This document shows positions 25,331 through 37,300 of a stretch of 64,000 nucleotides of DNA, in pieces (positions within the stretch are counted from its first letter, which is position 1; each line of letters opens with the position of its first letter). Both the position numbers and the translations under genes were made by a program. The stretch lies in contig NC_060114.1 of the NCBI RefSeq assembly GCF_021155765.1, forward strand, positions 22,240,501 through 22,304,500. Reading direction: 5' to 3'. Below the pieces are notes generated by a model. It had not been told where the DNA came from. It worked only from the letters and a program-made list of their open reading frames with translations, and ran no database searches. Source of the stretch: Diprion similis. Its lineage: Eukaryota; Arthropoda; Insecta; Hymenoptera; Diprionidae.

Positions 25331-26139
25331 AACTAGTCGTTAACTCGATAGCGCAAAAGCGAAAGATCAGCAACAGCATTGAAAGGTGCAGTGCCAGTAA
25401 TCGAATTGTATGATGGAAGGAGATAGACAATTGGAAGAAGAAGAAAAAGAATCCATGTGATGTGATAATCGGACAAGGCCTAACATACCTATTTTTTTAC
25501 TCGCCTAGTTTGTGGTGTAATCTGTAAGTCGTGCAGTGCACGTATTGCAAACGTTGGTACTATGCGGTAAGCTTGTGTGTACTTGCATATAAATGTGCTT
25601 GAATGCGTGCATGCATGCATGCATCGAAAGCAAGTATAAGCAGGAGAAGTTGCTAGTGCAGTGTTGATTATTGCAGTATTTGAAAGAAAGACAGACAATC
25701 AGCCAATAGACATTTTATCATCATGAAGTGTCCAGAGATACGACGGATAACGTTCGCGCATCACCTGTTGTGAATCACAGTGAAGATATAAGTACTGGCT
25801 ACTAAACTACAATGTACGTATGGTATGTATGTGTGTACGTCCATACATGCATACATGCTGGCATGTGCTGAAGTAGAGAAGTGACAAAGTAGGACTGGAA
25901 AACACGCCGTACGCGTACGGCGTGCCTGTAGTAGGTAGGCACCTTGCGAACGTCGCCTACCACTCACTCGCCAGTCGCCCCAGCCTGCTGCCTCTCGTCG
26001 TCAGTCTTCAGTCTATCTACTAGATCCGAGTTTGGATTTGATCGCGTCCACCCTAAATCCGAGTCCGCGCCCTCACCAGCGATCGTCCGACGCCACGATG
26101 CCGTTCCCATCCCCGTCGTCTTCGCTCTCCTTGTCAGTG

Positions 26140-26210
26140 TCAATAATATCGTCAGTTTCGTTGTCGTCGTCGTCGTCATCGTCATCGTTATCATCATCGT
26201 CGTCGTCGCC

Positions 26211-26242
<32 letters not shown>

Positions 26243-26320
26243 CATCATCATCATTGCCGTCGTCGTTGCCGTCGCCGTTGTCGCTGTTATTGTCGTCGCA
26301 GCTTCCGTTGCCGTTGCCAC
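26140..26320. repeat. Triplet-repeat tract (TCG/TCA/GTC) upstream of sina
   Basis: The imperfect run of tcg, tca and gtt units stays open in several frames on both strands and so gives artificial Ser-, Val/Ile-, Asp- and Met/Thr-rich ORFs. It lies 550-730 bases before the sina start codon and may be in the sina 5' leader or promoter. It is not a coding region. Confidence 0.85.
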
Positions 26321-26875
26321 CGCCCGTACACAGCACCACCACAGCAGAGCAAATTGTCGACGCGCCTCGATCGCGCTACATCGCGATGTAGCTTTCCCGT
26401 CGATTCGGTTTATTTTTTTATTATCAAGTGTCCGTAAACGTTGACACTATCCGTACCACAGAAGGAAGGGGTTAGTTTCCATGTCGGAAGACTCGGGCTT
26501 GTTTGCGTCCAACGATAATCTTCGTTCAAGTGCCTTTTTTTAATCTTATCATTACTACTATAAGCAAGACCTATACCAAAACCAATACCAAAATAAGAAT
26601 ATCCAATGAATAATACCGGAACGTTGTGACAGGCTGACTTGCATCCTTTTCTTGTGGAACCTCACTGGTGCGGAAAATTCATAATGAAATCGTTAACAAG
26701 TTGACGAGAGTTAACGAGATAGACCAGCCCACCAGGTACACCTCGGATATCAGGGGCAGCTGATCAGATATAAAACGAAACCAGGGACGTTCTTTCGCAC
26801 GGAAAATTAGATTTAGATAAGACCAGTGACCGAGGAAGGAAGCGTCTCGATACAGTCTACGGTCTGCTCGGCACA

Positions 26876-28863
26876 ATGTCACAATTGAATATAAGCTCGG
26901 GGAAGCGAGGTCGTGGAGTACCGGGCACTTCGGCGTCGGCAGCCTCGGCATTAAGTAGTTCTGCGGATCTAGCCAGCCTCTTCGAGTGTCCTGTGTGCTT
27001 TGACTACGTCCTGCCACCTATACTGCAATGCCAGAGCGGTCATCTAGTATGCAGCAACTGTCGCCCTAAGCTCAACTGTTGTCCCACTTGTCGGGGCCCC
27101 CTAGGTTAGTATATGCATTATTTACCATCATTGTACCATTTACCTACACTTTTGTAGTATCTACCTATGTTTGACGGTGATGAGTACCGATGCTGTTATC
27201 TTGTCATCCGGTTTACCTTGAATTAAAAAAAAAAACAAAAACAAACAGGTAACATCAGAAACCTGGCAATGGAGAAAGTAGCGAGCAATGTAATGTTCCC
27301 CTGCAAGTATTCGACAAGCGGTTGCACTGTATCTCTTGTTCATACGGAGAAAGCTGATCACGAGGATGCTTGTGAGTTTCGCCCTTACAGTTGTCCTTGC
27401 CCCGGTGCCTCTTGCAAGTGGCAGGGATCCCTCGAACAAGTCATGCCTCACCTTGTTATGAGCCATAAGAGCATTACCACCCTTCAAGGTAATCTGATAA
27501 TATTAGTATTAGCTTACAACTATTTGCAACAATTCATGCAACAGACTAATCATTGCGAAAGACAGTGATTTTTTTATCACTGCAACTGGTGATATGCTAT
27601 AATTTGAAACACATTCTACAGCAACCCTATTCCCTTCTAGGTGAAGACATCGTGTTTTTAGCAACAGATATCAATCTTTCCGGAGCAGTAGATTGGGTAA
27701 TGATGCAGTCATGTTTTGGTCATCACTTTATGCTCGTCTTGGAGAAACAAGAAAAGTACGACGGACATCAGCAATTCTTTGCCATTGTTCAACTAATTGG
27801 TTCAAGGAAACAAGCTGAAAACTTCGCGTACAGGTAGCCATATCATTTTTTTATAATCTCATGACTATATATTATTCGCTACTGAGGTCACGACAGGCAG
27901 GTCCTGGGATAAAAAGTAGGGGGCAATTGGCTTTTATCATACTGTTAATTACATACGTGAATGCATTAATATCAACATATCAATTTTTCAAAAAATTAAT
28001 AGTTAATTTATTCACTTGAAATATATTTGTCCGCAAAATCGGGGACTCGAAAATATATTAAAGAAATGTAATTTAACTGATGTAAATTTTTTTATTTTCC
28101 TATTCTATTCGTATTCAGATATTCCTAGTAATGGATTAGAATTTATTTTGTATACATATAAAGAATTCCGTTTATACTCTTCTTAACAGTATCGCACGTG
28201 TTCCTACTTTTTGTCATTTATCATAGATAAATATCGTTTGGATTATTTATTGTTTGTGTGAAAATGTTTTATCACAACGGACAATTATATCCGATATCTA
28301 TTCCATGACATAAACATTTTCCCTTCACTTTTGAAGATTGACGTAAATATCAGGTAGAGCCTGCATTATTATAATTGGTATCGAGAATATGATATGGTTA
28401 ATGTTCTGTTACATTATTATAGGTATAGTACATGGTTCTATATAAATAATATATAACCAGGTTTATAGTCAGGATCAAGTTCACGGACTTCAATCATAGA
28501 TGGATTGAACATACATGTGCAACCCATACTAAGCGCTGTACATGTTTTCATGCATATTTATGAATATATAATTGTATATACAGTATAGAATAATGAGGAC
28601 AAGATGAGTCGTGTAAGTTCAAAGTTTGGTTGTGAAACTAACGATGGCATCTAAGTCTCTGGTTTTTTCTTTCTCTTTATTCCAGATTGGAATTAAATGG
28701 TCATAGACGACGGCTGACGTGGGAAGCTATGCCAAGATCTATCCACGAAGGTGTGTCTTCTGCTATTCTTAATTCCGATTGTTTAGTGTTTGATACGTCG
28801 ATGGCACAATTATTTGCCGATAATGGAAACCTTGGGATCAACGTGACCATTTCTATGGCTTGA
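26876..28863 (+). CDS. sina: Seven in absentia (SIAH-type RING E3 ubiquitin ligase), 4 exons
   Basis: Exons: 26876-27104, 27249-27488, 27641-27833, 28686-28863. Frame is kept throughout and gives 279 aa, close to the usual SIAH length of about 280. The N-terminus is Ser/Ala-rich. The C3HC4 RING starts at C38/C41 (ECPVCFDY), continues through C52, H56, C59 and C62, and ends with C69/C72; it recruits the E2 enzyme. Two SIAH zinc fingers follow in exon 2 (CKYSTSGC through HLVMSH). The substrate-binding domain contains family blocks such as [20 protein letters not shown] and [19 protein letters not shown] proteins are cytosolic or nuclear and mark substrates for the proteasome; in flies sina acts in R7 photoreceptor fate by degrading Tramtrack. 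The start is the only ATG giving the expected N-terminal length. The C-terminus ends TISMA, slightly different from vertebrate forms. Confidence 0.97.
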
Positions 28864-29145
28864 AATGAACAAATGATCAGATAGGAAGCAAATGAACAAT
28901 GCTGGACAATGAAAATCGTGCACGGCGTCACATATACAGTGGAGATGTCTTCATTCGATAAGGTCGACCTTACATGACTTCCCGTTCCTACCGCCTTGAT
29001 ATACTTGGAACTAAGGTAGAGCATTTTTCCGTCTCTAGCGAAATCATCACTGTATACAAGATGACAGATATAATTTATCCAACATTAGGTTCGCGATTAA
29101 TTTCTAACTATTCGCTAGTAGTTACCATACCGATTATCTAATGAT

Positions 29146-29507
29146 CCTGATTTACATTAGTCGGTTTAATAGTAGAGTTCTGTACAATAACATACTTTTT
29201 ACATAAATAATTCTACTCTACTAATTTTGGTATAGTTACTGTCTACACAAAACCAGTAATTAAGTAGAGAATAGTTGACAATTGCAATAGCTGACGATTA
29301 AAAACACATTCTGTAGATTCACACGTTTCGGACCCGACTACTCGGCTCTATCGCAATAAACTACTACTTCACGTGTACTATTCGCTCTACTTTGCCCGCT
29401 GCTATGTTTAGTGCCCTACTTTCATTGTGATAAGTAAGGTGTAGAAACGAAATAGTACATACCATACCTCTTTACTCTACTACTAAACCCACCAATGTAA
29501 ACCAGGC
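29146..29507. mobile_element. Inverted-repeat element, about 360 bp
   Basis: The left end, cctgatttacattagtcggt followed by ttaatagtagag, is matched by the reverse complement of the right end, cctggtttacattggtgggt followed by ttagtagtagag. That is about 32 bp with five mismatches. The interior has several ctact/agtag motifs and no ORF. Confidence 0.6.
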
Positions 29508-29941
29508 AGTAGGATTGGGACTAAATTGACATTTCCTAAGTAATGTTTTTATTGCATACAGAAGTTTTATTTTATTTCGTCAGACCAAGTAATCAATTAT
29601 ATGAACAGCTATTAAGGGTCAGTATTTTATTTCAGCTGATTTTCGTTATTTTACTAGCAATGATTGTAGCGAATAATTAAAAAATTTGCAAGTGAATCTC
29701 ATCAACTCGTCAGTTAGATGTTGGAAAAACTATTTTTTAAAGTTCTCAGAATCATTGACATTTTAAATTTGATGATATTGGGGACATTGAATGAAATTCT
29801 TTAAAAAAAAAGAAATGGAAATCGTCGAGACTTTGCGCATATGCATCATATTCATATATTTATTAAGAGCTAGGGTAAGTTCAACACGATCTAAGAGTGA
29901 CATGATTATGTATAATTTTTTTTCTCGTTCTCACATATACG

Positions 29942-30066
29942 CACACCGTCCGAGGTAGACTCTGACTGATTCAATGCCACGTGTATCGTCTGCTGCCATC
30001 TATTCAACCTGCAGAGCAGACAACACCAGTGGCCTTGAATCGGTCAGAATCCACCTCGGAAGGTGT
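29942..30066. mobile_element. Foldback element family A, copy 2
   Basis: The left end caccgtccgaggtagactct and the right end agaatccacctcggaaggtg are inverted repeats. The inner segment includes attcaacctgcagagcagac, which is nearly shared with copy 3 near 60543-60562. Confidence 0.7.
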
Positions 30067-32507
30067 ACATGTTAGAGTGGCCTTTAAAATTGGTTTGGGT
30101 GGACATTAACTGAGTCACCCCCCAACCTGGCTCGAACGAATAAATAAAAATCTGGACTTAAGCACAACTCTGTATCTCAATGGCAAATTGTGCCTATTAG
30201 ATGAATACCATTAATTTTTATACACTTTTAAAGTGCGTTGTCAGAACAAGTGCCAAAAAATTTTAGGTACTTCTGATGTTCCGCAGCTGTATGAAATATC
30301 ACATCGGGGATTGTTGAACTTTGATTCATATGGATTTTGAATTTTTCAAATGTTTGACTATTTATGGCGGAAAATCATAACTCGAAAATCCCAGAAAGTT
30401 AATGTTATCTGAATGAACAACAAAACGTCCCTACAGGCACCATTTGTATTTGGAATATCAAGTTGCGCAATAACACCGAGTTTTGTTCGGGAATGGTTCA
30501 GTTAAAATTCAGTGAAGACCATCTTCTAAGGGCCAACCTAATATATATACACACAATATCACATGTATACCTATAAAATCGAATAAAATGAGCGATTACA
30601 GATTAGTGTACAATTATAGAATTGAAGGCTTTATGGACTTCGGTCAACATCCAGCCACGTACCTTCGACGAACATTAAAATGCGAATCCCAAGTTTAATA
30701 TTGAGCGAGCTCGGTGTTGTCAATTCCCAGTCAGACTGCGCTCCCGAAAAAAACCGAGCTCATTGATTTGAAATAAATCAGAAATCAATTCAAGTATCAC
30801 GTTGTGTCTGAGGTGAATTTTTCGATGATCCAAGTAACTCTGAAAAACTTCGTTATCATGTTCTCACAATAAACTTATTGAATTTTTGCAGACCAAAGAA
30901 CAAATACCCCAGTTCTCGCATAACTACTGATTCTTTTTTGGGGCCCAGAGATCACTAAAGAACTCGAGATTGAAAATTATGAAATATTGGGTATGCCTAC
31001 GTCTATCAGTTGGCACTGCTACTCCACTGATGATCCTAGGCAGTATATTTGTACACAGAAAATATGAGGTGAAGTTGAGTTACTCAAGATGACTGTGCCC
31101 TACGCTAGCCACTATGGGATGGCCCCACTATGACTATTAGCAGGCCGATTCAGTAAATGTTTTTTGTATAGAAATTGCGCCTGCTTCTACCTGTTCATTA
31201 AATGGAGCTAATATGCACCATCCAGGTCCTAAAAATGAACAAAAGTAAGTGCCGGTTCTTAAACCACATGTGTATACAACATATGTGCCCCCAATTAAGT
31301 TTACTTTATTATTGGTGTACCAATCATTTTATCAGGGCTTTCTTCATCCCCATCCTATAGATTCAACTTGAACTAAAACTTATAATTTTCAGCATTTTCA
31401 CTTTTATCGTTAATCATGACACCCAGTCTGTGGCTTTGAATATGAACACATTTTTATTCCGTACTTGAAATTTCAGAACAAGCCCGCATTGTATTGTATT
31501 TATTCTTAGATAGTTTCTGTATCCTAGGAAAACTAACTGCTGTTCATCTTTACATTAGAGTCGCTCATCCATTTTTACGTTTCTGAATGTATGCAATATT
31601 CGGACTTGCAATTTTCTAATATTTATTTAATCAAAGTGTCGTCTGTCGGGTATAGAATAATACAAAAGTAACTGACGATTCAAAATACATTATTCATGAT
31701 AAAATTTTTGGTTAGTATTTAGAGTAATGTTAATAAGCTTAAGATTCAGAATTAGTAATTTCAAGACAGCGTAATTAGTATTTTAATTATTAATTTTCTG
31801 CCCGTGAGACATTAAACTCACAGCGTTAATCGAAAAATAATCTTCAGTCAATATCACAGTTTTGAACCAATAGCAGAATAAAAAACAAAAACGCTGAGAA
31901 TCAAACTTTCCCTCAAAGTGAGTAATTTCAGTCCCATATTAAATTATCATCCTTCGTTTCAATTTTCTTGTTGATAATGTCGCTTTGGTCCACTATTGAA
32001 TGTCTTGCACCAAAAGAGATGTCAACCGGCATGTCACTTTTCTTCTCATTTTTTCACGGTGCTTTGCATACTTTCAATGCCTTTCCACTCCTTTCTTTTA
32101 TGAAATAACGAAAACGAAATAACGTTGAACGAAATTAAAAATTCTCGAAAATTCTGTAATTTTTTGTCACAGCATTTCTGTAGATATATTCGGAAACGCA
32201 ATTGAATCAAACTGTATTTATTTTATACCTAAAATGATTCGATATATGCACCGAGTTGAAGCCATAATTAGAGAGTGAGAGCAACAGCTGGAGTCGGATC
32301 TCTCACTCTCGTCTATATGGGATTTTCACGGGTAGGAAAATACTGCTGCCAAGTTTGTGACCAATAGGAATGCCAATAAAGCAGGAAATTGCTGCCTAGA
32401 GTACCTACAAAACACGCTCTAGCACTACCTGATCCACGCTGTATGCGAGTTGCCTATTTCCTTGACATTCCTATCAGCAAAGAACTAGACATAAATACTG
32501 CGCCTTA

Positions 32508-32638
32508 GGGTGCGTTCCGATATTGGCTCCCGGTGCTGTCAACAATCTTTTATCCCTTTTGCGCTCCCAAGTTTGTGGGTAGCTCTGCCTCTGTCCTAGG
32601 GAATTTTAAGCGCTGCCAGCTAATTTCGGAACGCACCC
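32508..32638. mobile_element. Harbinger-like MITE with TTA target duplication
   Basis: The element starts gggtgcgttccga and ends tcggaacgcaccc, perfect 13-bp terminal inverted repeats with similarity continuing inward (tattggct against aattagct). It is flanked on both sides by TTA (32505-32507 and 32639-32641). A 3-bp TWA target duplication with G-rich ends is the mark of PIF/Harbinger elements. At 131 bp it is non-autonomous. Confidence 0.75.
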
Positions 32639-32698
32639 TTAGTCCGCCTTACTGCGGCAGAATTTTGCTGCCCATGAAAATTCAGACTCGAGCGACTC

Positions 32699-32822
32699 TT
32701 GGGGTGCTTTCCGATATTAGCTCCCATTGGTGTCAACGATCTTTTATCTCTTTTGCGCTGCCGATTTCGTGGGTAGCTCTGCCTCTGTCCTAGGGAGTTT
32801 TTGGCGCTGCCAGCTAATTGTA
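32699..32822. mobile_element. Truncated second copy of the Harbinger-like MITE
   Basis: From ggggtgctttccgatattag the sequence follows the neighbouring copy closely, sharing gggtagctctgcctctgtcc and gcgctgccagctaatt. It then loses the right terminal repeat, because gtacat follows instead of tcggaacg. The two copies lie 60 bp apart in the same orientation. Confidence 0.65.
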
Positions 32823-33539
32823 CATAGTCGTAGAGCCAGAATATAATTGGCTGGCATCGACGCTACCACCAATGACATGTGTGCATTACGGTATGGAACT
32901 TTAACCTATGTATAGCATATTTGTATCGAAACTATACGTGCATTTTATTTTTAACAAGGATTAGGAGGAACTCGGGTATAGTTCTGAGAGTTTCAAATGA
33001 AGATTAAAACTGAAACGCTTCCCAGTGCCTCGGGCAATTCCGATAATGCCGAGTTCGTCCGCCTCTGGGCCAGCGCTGTCCGTTCCACAAGTCCTTGCTA
33101 TTTCCAAGAAAGTGGCGTTGCGCGTTAGAAAGTGACGTCAATGATTCAGATGGCGAGTTAAGCAATCGCTAGGTTCAAATGTCACCAAACTATACTTCCG
33201 ATATCTATTGATTCGCCAACATTCTTGACCTCCACGGTATTTATCAGAGTCCAGAATTGATAAAAATCCACTACAGCGTATTTCTCCATCATTCGGCCAC
33301 AAATAAGATTATCATAGCGAAGGTCATTTTAAGGACGCTTCGGGTTGACGTTGGCAGCACTGCTTTAAAATTGATCGGCCGTATCTATTACCCGGAAAAT
33401 ATTATATTCTTTCTGGGACTCGGGTGAGCGAATGTAAACAGGATTGGAGCAAAGACGTAATGGCACAAATAAGACGAGTGAACGATAGTGGCACCAGATA
33501 GTGAATATTTATTGTGCCATAATCGAAGTCCGTTCCAGT

Positions 33540-33771
33540 GCGGGTGGTTATGATAATCGATTGTTACCGCAGTGAGGTGTGTTTAATAATTCTCGCGAGG
33601 GACCGAGCAAGCGAGGAGAGGAACGCGGACATTTAGACTCAGTCGTACATCGTGCGCTGTGCGGGGAGCGGGGAGGGATAAGGATAACTGGCATCTGCAA
33701 GGCAGAAAGAGTAACGGAGCAACGGAAGTTTCGCCTAAGCAGCGGGAATTATCGCGAGGGGTTCGTCAAGG
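33540..33771 (+). other. Probable 5' untranslated exon of dome
   Basis: This GC-richer block ends at the donor gtaaga (33772). Joining it to the acceptor cgtttcag before 34219 makes a leader that enters the dome coding exon. An upstream ATG at 33551 opens a short ORF within this exon. The exon's 5' end is not determined. Confidence 0.5.
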
Positions 33772-34220
33772 GTAAGAATTCCACCTTGCGTACCATCCAC
33801 TTACACCTACATATACTCATAACCTACCCACCCTTCCGTCGCGCAACTCCCCTTTCCCCCCCAGACCCCACATTCTCCCACCCGTCACCCGATCTCCGAA
33901 TAGTTATAACGTCAAATACCCACGCATACCCTCAGAAAATAATCCCGAATCCGTATATTTTACTCATCATAATTATCATAGCGTATCCTCACAAATGTGC
34001 CATCTTATCGGAGGATATCCATAAGTTTGTTTGCCTGTTGAGTCTAACCCCAACTTCCTTATACATTATCCATTGTTGTCAATCCAACCCGCAATCTCAT
34101 CTACTAATCGACCGAACCTTCCTCTTGACTTGGGTTTACGATGTGGATTTATCTTACCGAGCCCATCTTCCCAACAGCTGGTAGCAAGTATTATCAATGT
34201 ATATTATTGTCGTTTCAGTA

Positions 34221-34313
34221 ATGGGCACGCAATATTGTCCAAAGACCTGTCTTTGCAAAGGTTATCCGTTGGAAAGATGCATATGTCCCGGCGCTCATTT
34301 ATCCATTCAATGA
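34221..34313 (+). other. Upstream ORF in the dome leader, overlapping the main ORF
   Basis: An ATG two bases after the acceptor of the second exon opens a 30-codon ORF in a different frame from dome. The peptide starts MGTQYCPKTCLCKGYP and has five cysteines. Its stop TGA (34311-34313) overlaps an in-frame dome ATG at 34310-34312 in the arrangement ATGA, which would allow reinitiation. Two other in-frame dome ATGs (34277 and 34283) lie inside it. Whether it is translated is unknown. Confidence 0.4.
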
Positions 34314-37300
34314 GTAACAGTCTTAATTTGGCTTCTATGGATGAAGAAGCTTCCAATTTACATGTGCGACCTCTGAATAAAATTATTCGAAAAAGAGTAT
34401 TCTTTTTCAAAAATACATCCGGTAAACAGAGAAGAGGGACAAAGTTCCTTGATTACCACAGGCCTGTGGTTAATCAGAATGAAAGCTCCAAATTTGCAAA
34501 GCTACCCATGACAAACACTCGGAGAGATGACGAAAAATATACCAATCGAGTTGAAGGTGGACCAAAAGTACAAAATTGGGGAAACTATAGATGGAGCGGT
34601 CATAGTTTTTGGGTATTCTCCTTCCTGCTCCTTTTGTTTCCATTCGATATCTGCGCAACTGATCCAAATCAGTGTAGCCCTGGACTAAATACACCAGGAA
34701 GTAAGTTTGAACATATTACAGAGATCAGTGGTCTTTGAAAATACATTACATACCGCGAGTTTCACTCATCTTGTTTCTGAAGATAGCAAATATCTACTTT
34801 CAAATTAGCATTGTGGGCTTGGTCAAGGCATACCAAGCCTAACTGCCTGTCTTCGTCGGAAGATGAACTGGTTAATTAGGCTCGATGAAACCTTTTGAAT
34901 AACGTTTTGCATTTGTATATTAGGAACATCGCCGCTGGGTGATATAGTCAAAGAATATGGACAGTCCTTGAAGATATACTGTATACTGAATGAGACTCTA
35001 AAGGAACCAAAATTTCACGGTAAAAACTCCTCGGACTTGGTATTTTATCGAAATGACAGAGAAATGGAACCGGAGTATGTGACTGTTATCAACAAAACAA
35101 CAATCGCAATGTACGTCGATAAACCAGAACCATCAAGCGACATGTACTACTGCAAACTCAGATTGGGTAATGGTTCTGACCCGTCGTACGAGGCTGTCTG
35201 TCTGAACAAAGTTGTTATCGGGTGTAAGTAGAGATGATTATTTTTCTAAGCGGATGTAATACATGTGGAGAAGTCTATGTGAAATCGACAAATTTTTTTT
35301 CTTCGTTTTTCTATCTGTGGCTAACTTTGTTACGTTGGGCCTTCCACAGCAATAGAAACTCTTTGTAATTTCACAAAAATTTGGTTGGTCCTCTGAACTG
35401 TTCTTGGTCCATCTATCGGTGGTCAAAAATTTATTCGTAGTATAAAATGTTGTGCAAAGTGTCATTGCTAAAAACTGAAGAGATCTACGTGATGCGAAGC
35501 GAGCCAATAGTTGAAAAGAGTTTCGATGCATATTATTTAAAATACATCCTCTGGTAGTATTGATTGAGTCTGGTGGTTTTATGGTACCACAGTTCACAAA
35601 GATAAGGTTTGGTTTTCCTGCCGAATTCGCAGTACTCAGTAGTAAAACCTAGTTCGTTTAAACTTCCCGCAATAAGTTTATTGATTCCTTGATAGTATTA
35701 GCAGGATGATAATCGACCTAGTCCAGATCATAGTTCAAGTATCAGTCAAAACAAAGAATACCCGAAGAAGTTACTCTTCAAAACCGTTCCATTCATGCAC
35801 GTAATTAGTTGTACTTTTTATAGACAGACTCAGAGATGTGTTGAGCAATTTGCAATGTGATCAGGGAAAGCGGAGGAGAAAATATGTCAACTTCATACAA
35901 ACATTATCCTCGAATTATCAGCCTAAAAAAGGCTTGAATGATAGCTTTTTTTCACTTATGTAACGATACCTCGTAAATATAACTTGTATTCTGAAACTAT
36001 ATTGTTGAAATTTGTTTGTATTTTACAGTCAAGCCTAAGGAACCGTTAAACTTCTCTTGCATATCGCAAAACTGGGAGAATCTTACTTGTACGTGGGTGC
36101 CAGCACCCAATTATGTCGCAACTAAATTCTCTCTGGGTTACAAGCTACCTGGTAGAGCCGGTGGAAGGACAACTTTCAACTGCCCGGAAACAAAGAATGA
36201 CCCAAAGTTTCCGCCAAATACTTGTACATGGGATGCTACTACGGACCCGCCATACAGAATGGTCCATGAAAACTTCAAATTTGTATTAACTGCTGAAAAC
36301 GTTTTGGGAATCAACCATTTTATTTATCAATTTCATCACTGGGCGCATGGTAAGCATTGAGCATGTGGCAGCAAATTACCTACTTAAGAAATAATTATGT
36401 GGTTTCAAATACTCTGTTTATTCCAAAATTGCAAACTCCTGGAATATTGTGCGTCAAATTAACTGGAAGTCCTGTTATTCTTTCGTTACTCATTCTTGTG
36501 TATCAGGGCATCGACTACTCACTATATGAGAACCTTGATTGTCCAAATCAATTGAGGCCGAGCCTGGGTAACGAAACATTAATATTGGATGAAACGATGA
36601 TGCGTAATGAAGAATATTAGAAACATAAGGCGCATATTGTTATGTCACTTTCACAAATGCCGCGCCTTGCTTTAACGCACGCAAAGTGATTTTAACTACC
36701 TTGACGTGTGAATTTGATCAGGATATTGCTAATATTAGCACAAGACTTGCAGCAATGAACTTTCTCTGATACCTTTCTTTGCTGAGAGCATGTTTATTTA
36801 TTCCAAAATTCAGCTTTTATTCGGATAAAGTAAGACATGCATCAGATAGTAGAGGGTGCGGATAATGGAAACTTGGATAATCAAGGCTCTACTCTATAGT
36901 TGTTTGCTAAACAAAACAGATTCGTGTGTCTGAATCAGATCATTGAGCTCACTTATTTAGTTATCTATTTATTTATATTTCCACGGGCAAAAATAAAAGT
37001 TGAAATGAAGAAATTTCCAATTCGCAAATACTGTTTTATCATACATGAATCCACGGGTATGTGGGTGTATAACTTGTGGATCATGATTTGAATTGTTTAG
37101 GCAAATGGTGAAAAAAAATTGAAACCTGTTTACAGTGATTCCTGCTAAACCTGTTGGTTTGTCTGTCGTCAACAAAACATTCTCCAGTGCTTTGCTCCAT
37201 TGGAATGTACCGTATCCGATGGGTACCTTTCCGCCAGGCCTCCATCATAAGATTTCCTACCAGAGTCTTTGGGATGGTGAAAATTCTTGGAAGGTAATAA

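Larger units (their letters stand above)
22183..26875. other. Intergenic region between FCHO and sina
   Basis: The first few hundred bases are probably the FCHO 3' untranslated region. The rest holds a TATTAT/ATCATC-type low-complexity tract near 22610-22730, a strong hairpin at 24327-24412, diverged pieces of the Harbinger-like family near 24984 and 25260-25330, and a triplet-repeat block at 26140-26320. No further gene could be supported. Confidence 0.5.
28864..33500. other. Intergenic region between sina and dome
   Basis: No supported gene. It contains inverted-repeat elements at 29146-29507 and 29942-30066, and a Harbinger-like MITE at 32508-32638 with a truncated relative at 32699-32822. 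The rest is AT-rich unique sequence. The last few hundred bases must include the dome promoter, for which I see no clear TATA box. Confidence 0.5.

Noticed and set aside
25944-26444. Long open frames (up to 166 codons) on both strands
   Set aside because: They result from a triplet-repeat tract that is open in many frames. Composition is pure repeat and there are no domains.
33579-34184. 201-codon plus-strand frame upstream of dome
   Set aside because: It runs through the donor at 33772 into intron sequence and lacks an ATG in the exon part. The exon is better explained as an untranslated leader.
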